From contig NZ_NRIR01000001.1 in assembly GCF_002282855.1 (NCBI RefSeq), positions 62,001-126,000 on the forward strand: DNA of 64,000 nucleotides, written 5' to 3'. Shown one piece after another: positions 19,891-27,904 of this stretch. The notes below the pieces were generated by a model. That model was not told the DNA's origin. It was given only the letters and a program-made list of their open reading frames with translations, and did not search any database. The number at the start of each line of letters is the position of its first letter. Position 1 is the stretch's first letter. The position numbers and the translations under genes are program-made. The DNA comes from Paraferrimonas sedimenticola. Lineage in GTDB: Bacteria; Pseudomonadota; Gammaproteobacteria; Enterobacterales; Shewanellaceae.

Positions 19891-20715
19891 CTAGGCAGGC
19901 TTTTTGACCACTGGCTTAACGTACCATTTGTGACACTTGCGCTGATACCACTTAGGAAAGAAGCGCTTGAGTTGCCACAAACGACGCTCGCGCTTATGAG
20001 GCATCATGTAAAGCTCCCCGTCTTCCACCTGCTGAGCAATCATGGCGGCGATGTCGTTGGCATCAATACTGGATTTCGCCATCGCTCCTTCCACGAAGCT
20101 CTTGGTTTTGGCGCTGGAGTTCATGGACTTGGTTAAGTTGGTTTCAAAGAAGGCCGGGCAAACCACGTGAGCGCTAACCCCATAAGCCGCCATCTCGTAT
20201 TCCAGCGTCTCTGTTAAGGCAATCACCCCGGCTTTGGAGGTGCTGTAGATGCCCATAGTGGGACTATTAGTGATCCCCGCCATGGAGGCAATATTGACGA
20301 TGGCACCGCTGCCCTGTTGCTTAAACAAGCTGGCAAAGGCCTTAATTCCACGAACCACACCGAGCAGATTGATATCCAGCACTTGATGCCAGTCTTCAAT
20401 GGCCAAGGCATCCAGCAAACCGACTTTACCGACAATCCCGGCGTTGTTCACCAGAATGTCCAAGCCCCCCCAGGCCGATTCAATTTGCGCTCGTGCCGAC
20501 TCCAGATCTTCAAGTGCGGTGATATTACAATCGATGGCAAGGACATCACTTGTGTACTGAGTCAGTTGTTGCTGCGCCTGAGCCAGCGCGATTGGGTCAA
20601 TATCACCAATCGCCACCGCATAGCCCTGTTTGGCGTAGTGGGTGGCTATCGCTTTTCCTAAGCCGCTGGCGCCGCCAGTGATAAAAATTCTCATTCTTTT
20701 CATGTGAGTGTTCAT
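19891..20715 (-). CDS. Short-chain dehydrogenase/reductase
   Basis: NAD(P)-dependent oxidoreductase. The frame is open from 20787, but the start at 20715 (MNTHMKRMRIFITGG) has GGAAAG 5 bases upstream; 275 residues. The Rossmann motif TGGASGLGKAIA is near residues 13-24, NNAGIVG near 90, and the catalytic Ser and Tyr-x-x-x-Lys are in IVNIASMAGI and YSTSKAG. A basic C-terminal tail (KRERRLWQLKRFFPKWYQRK) suggests membrane or CoA contact. It is divergent from a second SDR across 237 bp that contain a TetR-type operator. The substrate is not known. Confidence 0.88.
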   Translation of the reverse strand: MNTHMKRMRIFITGGASGLGKAIATHYAKQGYAVAIGDIDPIALAQAQQQLTQYTSDVLAIDCNITALEDLESARAQIESAWGGLDILVNNAGIVGKVGLLDALAIEDWHQVLDINLLGVVRGIKAFASLFKQQGSGAIVNIASMAGITNSPTMGIYSTSKAGVIALTETLEYEMAAYGVSAHVVCPAFFETNLTKSMNSSAKTKSFVEGAMAKSSIDANDIAAMIAQQVEDGELYMMPHKRERRLWQLKRFFPKWYQRKCHKWYVKPVVKKPA

Positions 20716-20888
20716 GTGACTTTCCGTGTTGCTTCGCACCGAGCCATTGATGTTCTCCATCCTAAAATTACAACAAACATTAAACAAATGAATTGTATGA
20801 ATAGGCTAGCATTCACATTATGAATAGTTGCTCGAATGCAATTTAGTTGAGTATCGACGGTTGACACCGAGTCCTAGGTTTGATTTGT

Positions 20889-20903
20889 TTACACTAACTG
20901 TAA
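20889..20903. promoter_or_regulatory. Putative TetR operator between the two SDR genes
   Basis: TTACACTAACTGTAA has perfect TTACA-N5-TGTAA arms. The same dyad occurs in the tetR/CoA-ligase promoter at 27833 and twice upstream of the TonB receptor at 33027 and 33044. It lies 50 bp before the rightward SDR start and 174 bp before the leftward one, so either or both could be controlled. Confidence 0.6.
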
Positions 20904-20952
20904 CAAAAACAAAGTCCGCCACCACTTGTCACTAGGGATAGGAAGTACACCA

Positions 20953-21696
20953 ATGAGCGACAACAAAACAGTTCTAGTCACCGGCGCGTCATCCGGATTA
21001 GGCGCACAATTCTGTCGAGCACTGGCCGCCGATGGTTTCACCGTCATCGCCGCTGCGCGCCGAATCGATAAACTGCAATCCATCTGTGAAGAGATTCGAA
21101 GTGCTGGAGGTCAGGCCCACCCACTGGCGCTGGATGTTACCGACATCGACAGCTTTAAAGCCGCGGTTGATCAGGCCGAAACTATGGCCGGTGATATTCA
21201 TTGCTTGGTCAACAATGCCGGCAGTTCAATCAGCAAAAAAGCCATTGATATGACACCGCAAGATTTTGATTTTGTAATGGATTTGAATTTAAAAGGGCCC
21301 TATTTCCTATCCACCGAGCTCGCTCGTCGCTGGATGGGCAAAGGGATAGCCGGTCGTATCGTCAATGTTGGCTCTGTGTCGGATCGTAAAGCCATACCAG
21401 GTCATACGGTCTACGGCACCAGCAAATCGGCCATTGCGCGCCTGAGCCAACAATTTGCTCGAGAGTGGATAAACAAAGGCATTTGCGTGAACACCCTAGC
21501 CCCTGGTTACATCAAAACCGAACTTAACGCCGAGTTTTTTGATACCCCACCGGGACAAGCCCTCACAGCCACCATGCCTCGAAAACGGGTGGGTGTGCCA
21601 AGTGACCTCGACAAAGCCATCGTTTACCTGTGCCAGCCAGGGCAAGACTTTCTCACCGGTCAAACCTTAGCGTTAGACGACGGCCAGTGTTTGTAA
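20953..21696 (+). CDS. Short-chain dehydrogenase/reductase
   Basis: A 247-residue classical SDR. The frame can be extended to a TTG at 20926, but ATG 20953 (MSDNKTVLVTGASSGLG) with AGGAAG 7 bases upstream is the start. Motifs: TGASSGLGAQFC (cofactor), LVNNAGSSIS, catalytic Ser in NVGSVSDRKAI, and YGTSKSAIARLS. The C-terminal FLTGQTLALDDGQCL is the usual FabG-like end. An operator of the proposed TetR regulon lies just upstream. A possible role is interconversion of hydroxy and oxo groups on acyl-CoAs for the neighbouring degradation genes, comparable to LvaD in levulinate catabolism; this is inference. Confidence 0.9.
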   Translation: MSDNKTVLVTGASSGLGAQFCRALAADGFTVIAAARRIDKLQSICEEIRSAGGQAHPLALDVTDIDSFKAAVDQAETMAGDIHCLVNNAGSSISKKAIDMTPQDFDFVMDLNLKGPYFLSTELARRWMGKGIAGRIVNVGSVSDRKAIPGHTVYGTSKSAIARLSQQFAREWINKGICVNTLAPGYIKTELNAEFFDTPPGQALTATMPRKRVGVPSDLDKAIVYLCQPGQDFLTGQTLALDDGQCL

Positions 21697-21710
21697 CTGG
21701 CCACTAACCA

Positions 21711-22610
21711 CTAGTCCGACAGCGCCAGCTTCTCGCATACCGACACGATTTGCTGGCGCAACCAAGCATGCATCTCGCTGGCCTGCTGGTTTTTATGCCA
21801 GTACAGATGCCACTGTTGCGGCTCAATCGCAAATGGTAAAGGCAGTGATACCAGCTCGGTTTGGCGGGCAATGTCGGTTGGCACTGTCACCGCTAAGTCG
21901 CTGTCGATCAGCAAGCTTTGAGCAATGGTGTGGTGTTGAATTCGATGAGCGATATTGCGCTTTAGCCCCAGTCGATTAAGAGCGTGGTCCACATGGCCTG
22001 TGCCCATCGGCCGCTTGGAAATGTGCACGTGCTCTAGCGACAAGTAATCATCCAGGCCAAAGTCATTCGAGATAATGGGATGTCCCGGGCGTACCAAGCA
22101 CACGTACTCGCTCGAGTGAATCAAGCTGTGTTCTATGTCAGGGTGACTGACTATCGGAGGGTCAATGGCAAAGTCGATACGTCCAAGCGCCAGCTCGCGC
22201 ACCATTTCTTTGCGAGCCACGTCCACACTGTGAAGCTTCAATTGCGGTGCTAAGGGGCGAATGTGCTTTAGCACCGGCGGTAAAAAGCTCAGCTCCGCCA
22301 CGTCGTTCATCGACAACATCACATCTTGTATCGCGTTTGCCGGGTCGAATTGCAGCGATTGCTCCACGGCACTGGTTAGCGAGTCGACTCCCAAACGCAC
22401 CGACTCAATGATCCGCTTTGTCACTTGAGTTGGCACCATCTCGTTGGACTGACGCACAAACAAGGGGTCATCAAAGTGACGGCCTAAGCGCTTCAACGAG
22501 TTGCTGATTGCCGGTTGGGTCACGTGTAACTGCTCGGCAGCGCGAGTGAGATTGCGCTCCCGATACACAGCTTCTAAAACGACAAATAGATTTAAATCGA
22601 CCTTATGCAT
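21711..22610 (-). CDS. LysR-type transcriptional regulator
   Basis: A 299-residue LysR activator/repressor. The N-terminal winged helix (MHKVDLNLFVVLEAVYRERN, then LTRAAEQLHVTQPAISNSLK, about residues 1-60) is followed by a type 2 periplasmic-binding-like effector domain. It is divergent from the histidine phosphatase-ACAD-APH-permease operon across 109 bp, so that operon is its most likely target. It converges with the SDR gene, whose stop lies in a 7-bp stem (21682-21702) without a U run. The effector is unknown. Confidence 0.92.
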   Translation of the reverse strand: MHKVDLNLFVVLEAVYRERNLTRAAEQLHVTQPAISNSLKRLGRHFDDPLFVRQSNEMVPTQVTKRIIESVRLGVDSLTSAVEQSLQFDPANAIQDVMLSMNDVAELSFLPPVLKHIRPLAPQLKLHSVDVARKEMVRELALGRIDFAIDPPIVSHPDIEHSLIHSSEYVCLVRPGHPIISNDFGLDDYLSLEHVHISKRPMGTGHVDHALNRLGLKRNIAHRIQHHTIAQSLLIDSDLAVTVPTDIARQTELVSLPLPFAIEPQQWHLYWHKNQQASEMHAWLRQQIVSVCEKLALSD

Positions 22611-22644
22611 TGGCTACCACTATAAACAAGGTGAATACCAATCT

Positions 22645-22659
22645 ATTTATAAAATAAAT
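22645..22659. promoter_or_regulatory. AT-rich dyad between lysR and the ACAD/APH operon
   Basis: ATTTAT-AAA-ATAAAT is a perfect 6-bp inverted repeat in the 109-bp divergent region. It has the T-N11-A form of LysR binding sites and is the best candidate operator there. The flanking sequence is very AT-rich, so chance is possible. Confidence 0.4.
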
Positions 22660-22719
22660 TTTAAAAATATTAAACCGGATTGTTATCCTGCTAAACATAG
22701 ACACAAGAATTGAACTGAA

Positions 22720-23391
22720 ATGCCTGACCTATATCTGATTCGCCACGCACAAGCCAGTTTTGGCCAACAAGATTACGACCAACTGTCTGAATTGGGCGCC
22801 CATCAGTCCCAGCGTCTTGGTGAGTACTTTTGCGAAGAATTGGCCAAGTGCGACTCAATAGTTACCGGACAACTCAAGCGCCACCAGCAAACCCTAGATG
22901 GCATGGCCCTTGGCAGCCAGTTGGCACTGCCCGCTGAGGCCAGCGCTAGTCTGAATGAATACGACTTTCAATCGATACTGACAGCCTACCGCCGCCAGCA
23001 AGGCTTAACAGAGCCGCTGCAATGGCATGACTCCAGCGCTGTGTTTCATCAGCTCAGCCAAGCCATGCACGCTTGGCAAGCTGACCAACTCGACAGCCAG
23101 ATGTTGTCCGAGAGCTGGTTAGAGTTCAATCAACGCGTCACTCGATTCATTGAGCAAATCATTGCCAGCCCGGCGCGAAAAGTGGTCGCAGTCACCTCAG
23201 GCGGAGTGATTGCCGCAATCACCGCACAGGTACTGAATGCGCCAGCGGCCAGTGTGGTTCAGCTGAACCGTCAAATCGCCAACACAGGGGTAAGCCACTT
23301 TAAATTCGGCAAGGGCCAAATCAGTTTAACCAGCTTTAATTCGGTGGCGCATTTTAAAGACGCGCCGCACTTGGATATTACCCACCACTAA
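22720..23391 (+). CDS. Histidine phosphatase family protein
   Basis: A 223-residue member of the phosphoglycerate mutase-like histidine phosphatase superfamily. The catalytic RHAQ motif is at residues 8-11 ([16 protein letters not shown]), and the second histidine region is near [13 protein letters not shown], where Ser/Gly replaces the usual Gly-His (VSHGGxI in many members); the missing second histidine deserves attention. It is the first gene of the operon with the ACAD and APH genes. Genes of this type accompany APH-ACAD pairs in other bacteria as I recall, and ACAD10 carries a HAD phosphatase domain, so a dephosphorylation step in the same pathway is plausible but unproven. Confidence 0.85.
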   Translation: MPDLYLIRHAQASFGQQDYDQLSELGAHQSQRLGEYFCEELAKCDSIVTGQLKRHQQTLDGMALGSQLALPAEASASLNEYDFQSILTAYRRQQGLTEPLQWHDSSAVFHQLSQAMHAWQADQLDSQMLSESWLEFNQRVTRFIEQIIASPARKVVAVTSGGVIAAITAQVLNAPAASVVQLNRQIANTGVSHFKFGKGQISLTSFNSVAHFKDAPHLDITHH

Positions 23392-23414
23392 GCCAGTGGA
23401 TAAGGACCAAAAAG

Positions 23415-24641
23415 ATGAACTTCGAATTTACGCCAGAGGTACAAGCACTTCGACAAAAGCTGCTGCAGTTCATGGACGAGCACATCTACCCCAACGAAGC
23501 CTTGTGGCAAGAGCAAGTTGACCAAGGGGATCGCTGGGAGCCACCCGCTATCCTCGAAGAGTTAAAACAAAAAGCCAAAGCTCAAGGCCTTTGGAACTTG
23601 TTCTTGCACAAAAGCTATGGCGAATTCAGCCCGGGCTTATCCAATCTAGAGTACGCACCCTTGTCGGAGATCATGGGCCGGGTCTACTGGGCTTCCGAGG
23701 TGTTTAACTGCAATGCGCCGGACACAGGTAACATGGAAGTCTTGGCAAAGTACGGTACCCCGGCACAGCAAGACAAGTGGCTCAAGCCTTTGTTAAACGG
23801 TGAAATTCGCTCGGCGTTTGCCATGACCGAGCCGGATCTTGCTTCCTCAGATGCCACCAACGTCGCCACCTCCATGGTTCGCGATGGCGATGAGTACGTG
23901 ATTAACGGCCGCAAATGGTACATCTCAGGGGCCTGCAACAATCACTGTAAAATCTACATCGTCATGGGTAAAACCTCGCCGGACAACCCCGACAAGTACC
24001 GCCAGCAGTCGATGATTTTGGTACCCGCAAACACCCCTGGCGTCAAAGTGGTTCGCCCAGTGAACGTGTTTAGCTACGACGATGCGCCAGAGGGACACGC
24101 CGAAATCATCTTCGACAATGTTCGCGTACCAGTGGAAAACATGCTGCTTGGCGAAGGACGAGGTTTTGAAATCGCCCAAGGCCGCTTAGGGCCGGGTCGA
24201 ATTCACCACTGCATGCGCACCATTGGCCTGGCCCAACGCGCCTTAGAGCACATGTGCGAGCGCGCCGAAACTCGGATTGCCTTTGGTCGCCCACTATCCA
24301 AACAGCAATCGGTTCGCGAAGACTTAGCTTGGTCCGCCTGCGAAATTGAGCAAGCTCGCTTGTTGACCCTCAAAGCCGCGCAAAAAATGGATATTGGCGG
24401 TAACAAAGCCGCTAAAGACCTGATTGCGATGATCAAAATCGTTGCCCCGAATATGGGCTGTAAGGTCATCGACCGCGCCATTCAGCTATTTGGTGCCGCC
24501 GGTCTTAGCCAGGACTTTTTCTTGGCTCGCGCCTATACCCTAGCTCGAGCGATTCGACTGGCCGATGGTCCAGATCAGGTACACATGATGCAGCTGGGCC
24601 GCAATCTCGCCCGCGATTGGATGCAACAAAAGAATCAATAA
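23415..24641 (+). CDS. Acyl-CoA dehydrogenase, ACAD10/ACAD11 type
   Basis: FAD-dependent acyl-CoA dehydrogenase of 408 residues. The [14 protein letters not shown] motif (about 137-150), the KWYISGACN stretch, [19 protein letters not shown] (about 245-263) and the C-terminal [14 protein letters not shown] closely resemble the dehydrogenase half of vertebrate ACAD10/11 and the LvaC group. By family knowledge these enzymes act on 4-phosphooxyacyl-CoAs, removing phosphate to give enoyl-CoA products. AAGGA lies 8 bases before ATG. It is followed at once by an APH kinase gene, which corresponds to the kinase half of ACAD10/11. The natural substrate here is unknown. Confidence 0.92.
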   Translation: MNFEFTPEVQALRQKLLQFMDEHIYPNEALWQEQVDQGDRWEPPAILEELKQKAKAQGLWNLFLHKSYGEFSPGLSNLEYAPLSEIMGRVYWASEVFNCNAPDTGNMEVLAKYGTPAQQDKWLKPLLNGEIRSAFAMTEPDLASSDATNVATSMVRDGDEYVINGRKWYISGACNNHCKIYIVMGKTSPDNPDKYRQQSMILVPANTPGVKVVRPVNVFSYDDAPEGHAEIIFDNVRVPVENMLLGEGRGFEIAQGRLGPGRIHHCMRTIGLAQRALEHMCERAETRIAFGRPLSKQQSVREDLAWSACEIEQARLLTLKAAQKMDIGGNKAAKDLIAMIKIVAPNMGCKVIDRAIQLFGAAGLSQDFFLARAYTLARAIRLADGPDQVHMMQLGRNLARDWMQQKNQ

Positions 24642-24652
24642 GGATGAAAGCG

Positions 24653-25690
24653 ATGACTCGACTGGTAGAAGCTCTCGACTTGGATGCACTGTCAATTTAT
24701 CTCTCTCAGCACTTAGCCGAGTTTGAGAGCATCAGTGCCGCCGAAAAGTTCAGCGGTGGTCAATCCAACCCAACCTTCAAACTGACCACCAATCTGGGCG
24801 TGATAGTGCTTAGACGTCAGCCCCCGGGCGCCCTGCTTTCGTCGGCCCATGCCGTTGACCGAGAAGCTCGAGTGATCCAAGCGCTTGAGCACACGCCAGT
24901 CCCTGTGCCCAAGTGCCTGCATTTGTGTACCGACACCAGCATCATTGGCTCAATGTTTTACTTAATGGAGTATTGCCCAGGGCAAGTGTTCTGGGATGCC
25001 GCCCTGCCCGAGCTTAGCAATCAGCAACGAGGCAAGATTCATCACCACCTAGTCAACGTACTAGCCGATTTACACCAAGTGGACGTGGCGTCCGTGGGAC
25101 TGAGCGACTACGGCAAACCCGGCAACTACTTCGAACGACAATTCAATCGCTGGCACAAGCAATACCGAGCATCCGAAACCAAAAACATTGAGGCCATGGA
25201 GCAGTTAATCGAGTGGCTATCGACTCAAATCCCTGAAGACGATGGCCGAATTTCGCTAGTTCATGGCGACTATCGTCTCGACAACCTGATGTTCGATAAA
25301 GATAGCTTGGAGCCTATGGCCTTGTTGGACTGGGAGTTGTCGACCTTAGGCCACCCTTTTGCCGACCTTGGTTATTTGTGCATGCAAATGCGCATTCCCA
25401 AGATTGGCCCTGTGGTTGGGCTGGCAGGCAAAGACCTCAAGGCCCTCGGTATTCCAAACGAAAGCCAATATATCCAAGCTTATTGCGAGCGTATGGGCAT
25501 TGATTCCATCGATAACTTCGGCTTTTACGTCGCCTTTAGCTTCTTCCGCCTGGCCGCGATTGTGCAGGGGGTAGCGAAACGCGCCTTAGACGGCAACGCG
25601 TCGAACAAGCAGGCCGCCAGCATGGGCGATTACGTGGCGCCCTTGGCGGAGCTTGCACTGCAAAGTATTCAAGATTACCAACAAAAATAA
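24653..25690 (+). CDS. APH-family phosphotransferase (ACAD10/11 kinase half)
   Basis: A 345-residue kinase with the aminoglycoside-phosphotransferase fold. The frame is open from 24617, inside the ACAD gene, but ATG 24653 (MTRLVEALDLD) has AAGGA 8 bases upstream. Motifs: the FSGGQSNPTFKL glycine loop (about 35), VLRRQPPGALLSSAHAVDRE, the catalytic LVHGDYRLDNLMF (HGD-x4-N, about 203-213) and metal-binding LLDWELSTLGHPFADL. These match the N-terminal domain of vertebrate ACAD11 and the LvaA group, not antibiotic-resistance enzymes. The likely reaction is ATP-dependent phosphorylation of the hydroxyl of a 4-hydroxyacyl-CoA, preparing it for the adjacent dehydrogenase. Confidence 0.9.
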   Translation: MTRLVEALDLDALSIYLSQHLAEFESISAAEKFSGGQSNPTFKLTTNLGVIVLRRQPPGALLSSAHAVDREARVIQALEHTPVPVPKCLHLCTDTSIIGSMFYLMEYCPGQVFWDAALPELSNQQRGKIHHHLVNVLADLHQVDVASVGLSDYGKPGNYFERQFNRWHKQYRASETKNIEAMEQLIEWLSTQIPEDDGRISLVHGDYRLDNLMFDKDSLEPMALLDWELSTLGHPFADLGYLCMQMRIPKIGPVVGLAGKDLKALGIPNESQYIQAYCERMGIDSIDNFGFYVAFSFFRLAAIVQGVAKRALDGNASNKQAASMGDYVAPLAELALQSIQDYQQK

Positions 25691-25713
25691 TTAAAATCTG
25701 ACGAGGAATTGCT

Positions 25714-27051
25714 ATGGAACAGCTAGGCCTGCTGCTAGCACTTGCTGTGCTAATCGTGATGGCGTTGCGCGGCATAAACATCATAGTCGCCGCCCTAACC
25801 GCCACCTTGATCGTACTGGTTTCCAACGGCATGGACATTGCCCAAGGTTTCACCGAGTCCTTTACCTTCGGCAAGCTCGGTGCCTTTAGTTTTATGGGGC
25901 GGTTTTTCTTGCTGTTCGTGGCGGGCGCAGTGTTTGGCACCCTAATGGCCCGCAGTGGTTATGCCAAATCCATCGCCGATACGCTGGCGTTGCGCTTAGG
26001 CTCCCACCGCGCTTTGTGGATAATTGCCTTGGCTTGCGCTGTGCTCACCTATGGCGGAGTAAGTGCCTTTGTGGTGCTGTTTACCGTGAACGCGTTGGCA
26101 CAACAGCTGATCGTTCAAGCTGGCATTCCCAAAAATCTGATGGTTGGCGCAGTAGCCTTGGGCGCTGGTACCTTCACTCTGACCGCCATGCCAGGCACAC
26201 CGTCTTTGAATAACATTCTAGCGGCAAGCGCCTTGGGCACGGATCTTTACGCCGCCCCCCTGCTAGGGATTATCGGCAGTCTGATGATGTTTGCTCTGGG
26301 CATTTGGTATCTCGAGCGCAAACGCATTGCCTTAGGCGTGACTCAAGCCGCTGGCGCACCAGAACTAAGCGAACCAAGTGAAACTAGCCCACACCCTTGG
26401 TGGTTGGCCAGTTTGCCCTTGTTTGTAGTTATCCTGCTAATTGCCCTGCCTAAGCTATTACCCGAGCAACTTCCCACCGCACTGAGCCTGTTTGACTACG
26501 CTCGCGCTCAACCGATTTTCTGGCCTGTTATCAGTTTGCTGATTGGCTGTTTGGCCATTGTCCTGACTTCAAAGACTGTGCGTAACAGCCTTGGTGAAAG
26601 TCTTGGTGAAGGAGCTTCATCGTCGGTTATGCCAGTGCTCAATACCGCCATGGTGATAGGGTTTGGCAGTGTGGTTTCGCAAACCCAAAGTTTTCAGTGG
26701 TTCGTCGATAGCATGCTGACGCTGGAGTTGCCGCCGATGCTGTCGTTGTTGAGCTCGGTCAGCGTGATTGCTGGGATTACCGGCTCCTCCTCCGGAGGCC
26801 TGCAAATCTTTTTGCAAACCATGGGGCAGTCATTCGTTGAGCTTGGTTTGGCCCCAGAAGTGGTACACCGATTGGCGGCGATGGCCTCGGGTGGGCTGGA
26901 CTCGCTGCCCCATTGCGGCGGTGTGATAGCCTTTTTGACCATCATGGGCAGCAACCACAAAGAGTCCTACAAAGAAATTGCGGTGGTCTCTGTGGCGATT
27001 CCGATTCTGGTCACTTTGGTATGTATTGGGCTGGCTAGCCTACTTTACTAG
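25714..27051 (+). CDS. GntP-family permease
   Basis: A 445-residue inner-membrane carrier with about 12 hydrophobic helices. It belongs to the GntP family (gluconate, and D-3-hydroxybutyrate carriers). Two internal halves are visible, each with a re-entrant glycine-rich segment (GALGAGTFTLTAMPGTPSLN near 150 and SGGLDSLPHCGGVIAFLTIMG near 390). A GAGGAA ribosome-binding site lies 5 bases before ATG. It is the last gene of the operon after the ACAD and APH genes, so it probably imports the hydroxy or oxo acid that they degrade. Family placement is good; the cargo is inferred. Confidence 0.88.
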   Translation: MEQLGLLLALAVLIVMALRGINIIVAALTATLIVLVSNGMDIAQGFTESFTFGKLGAFSFMGRFFLLFVAGAVFGTLMARSGYAKSIADTLALRLGSHRALWIIALACAVLTYGGVSAFVVLFTVNALAQQLIVQAGIPKNLMVGAVALGAGTFTLTAMPGTPSLNNILAASALGTDLYAAPLLGIIGSLMMFALGIWYLERKRIALGVTQAAGAPELSEPSETSPHPWWLASLPLFVVILLIALPKLLPEQLPTALSLFDYARAQPIFWPVISLLIGCLAIVLTSKTVRNSLGESLGEGASSSVMPVLNTAMVIGFGSVVSQTQSFQWFVDSMLTLELPPMLSLLSSVSVIAGITGSSSGGLQIFLQTMGQSFVELGLAPEVVHRLAAMASGGLDSLPHCGGVIAFLTIMGSNHKESYKEIAVVSVAIPILVTLVCIGLASLLY

Positions 27052-27077
27052 CGAGATTCAGTTGCGGGCGTCGGCAT

Positions 27078-27109
27078 GAGCTATCGACAAGAGCTATCGA
27101 CAAGAGCTA
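27078..27109. repeat. 13-bp tandem repeat between convergent genes
   Basis: GAGCTATCGACAA occurs twice in succession (27078-27090, 27091-27103), followed by a partial third copy GAGCTA. The array is flanked by GTCGGC (27070) and GCCGAC (27111), which could pair into a long hairpin covering the gap between the permease and the TetR gene. It may act as a loose bidirectional terminator. Confidence 0.6.
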
Positions 27110-27751
27110 AGCCGACAGCCCTTTAAGTAGAATATCAATGCCCTGTTGATATTCTCGCTTGTAGCGCTCAGGTGTGGCGATATCATCCGATAAACACAAC
27201 CAACGACGCACCATATCGATACGCACGTAATCGTACATGTCGGCAATCATCTCAGCGGAGATGTCGTCGCGGACCACCTTCATTTGCTGCGCTTTGCGAA
27301 TGCGCTCTACTCGCGGTTGCTTGTATTTGGCTGGGAATAGGCGCTCGCCCTCTTCGCCATCGCCTTCCATCAGATAGATGGAATTAAACAAATCCGTGTG
27401 ACGAAATATCAGCTGCAACAGCTGACGACGTTGCACCACCCAGTCCTGAATTTCTTCGACGTTTGGCGGTACGATGGCCGACTCAACACTGGCTTCAAGC
27501 TCTGTGGTGTGTGCCCACAAATTACTTTCTTCCAAATAATCGATCAGCAGAGCTTTTAGCGTTGCCGCTTTACTGGGAAAGTAGTTAAAGAAGGTTTTTT
27601 GGCTCACTTCAGCGCGTTCCGCTAGCTCGTTGACCATTACCTGGTCAAAGCCCTTTTCGGCGAACATGGATTCGGCTACTTTCAAGATCCGCAGGCGGGT
27701 CTGGCGTTTTTTCTGCTCTCGTAAGCTCATAGTGTTTTTTAGCGTACTCAT
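27107..27751 (-). CDS. TetR-family transcriptional regulator
   Basis: A repressor of about 214 residues. The frame is open from 27802; the start at 27751 (MSTLKNTMSLREQKKRQT) has AGGAAA about 10 bases upstream, and 27730 is a possible alternative. The helix-turn-helix spans about residues 20-65 (ILKVAESMFAEKGFDQVMVN, then ELAERAEVSQKTFFNYFPSK). The C-terminal ligand domain is not diagnostic. It is divergent from the acyl-CoA synthetase gene, and the shared promoter contains a perfect 9-1-9 palindrome that is probably its own operator. The same dyad upstream of the TonB receptor and SDR genes suggests a small regulon. The ligand is probably an acyl-CoA or lipid, by inference. Confidence 0.9.
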   Translation of the reverse strand: MSTLKNTMSLREQKKRQTRLRILKVAESMFAEKGFDQVMVNELAERAEVSQKTFFNYFPSKAATLKALLIDYLEESNLWAHTTELEASVESAIVPPNVEEIQDWVVQRRQLLQLIFRHTDLFNSIYLMEGDGEEGERLFPAKYKQPRVERIRKAQQMKVVRDDISAEMIADMYDYVRIDMVRRWLCLSDDIATPERYKREYQQGIDILLKGLSA

Positions 27752-27821
27752 TTTATTTGTGTTTCCTGATTCTTCCGATTTCTGGTTGGAATTACAAGCC
27801 ATCCGACCTATGGATTCTTCT

Positions 27822-27864
27822 TTGACAAATAATTACAGTAACTGTAATTTTACATTTGAAGCAA
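27822..27864 (+). promoter_or_regulatory. Promoter with embedded TetR operators, acyl-CoA synthetase operon
   Basis: A -35 element TTGACA (27822-27827) is followed after 17 bp by TAATTT (27845-27850). The spacer and -10 are covered by AATTACAGTAACTGTAATT (27831-27849), a perfect 9-bp inverted repeat around one base. A weaker copy TTACA-N5-AGCAA starts exactly 17 bp after the first core (27850 versus 27833). An operator lying within the promoter is the classic arrangement for repression by the divergent TetR protein. Confidence 0.75.
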
Positions 27865-27904
27865 AATTATAATAAAAAATGTCAGTCGTTAAGGAAGCTA
27901 ATCT

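Noticed and set aside
24653-25690. Aminoglycoside resistance kinase
   Set aside because: The APH fold is shared, but the motifs and the adjacent dehydrogenase match the ACAD10/11-LvaA kinases, not resistance enzymes.
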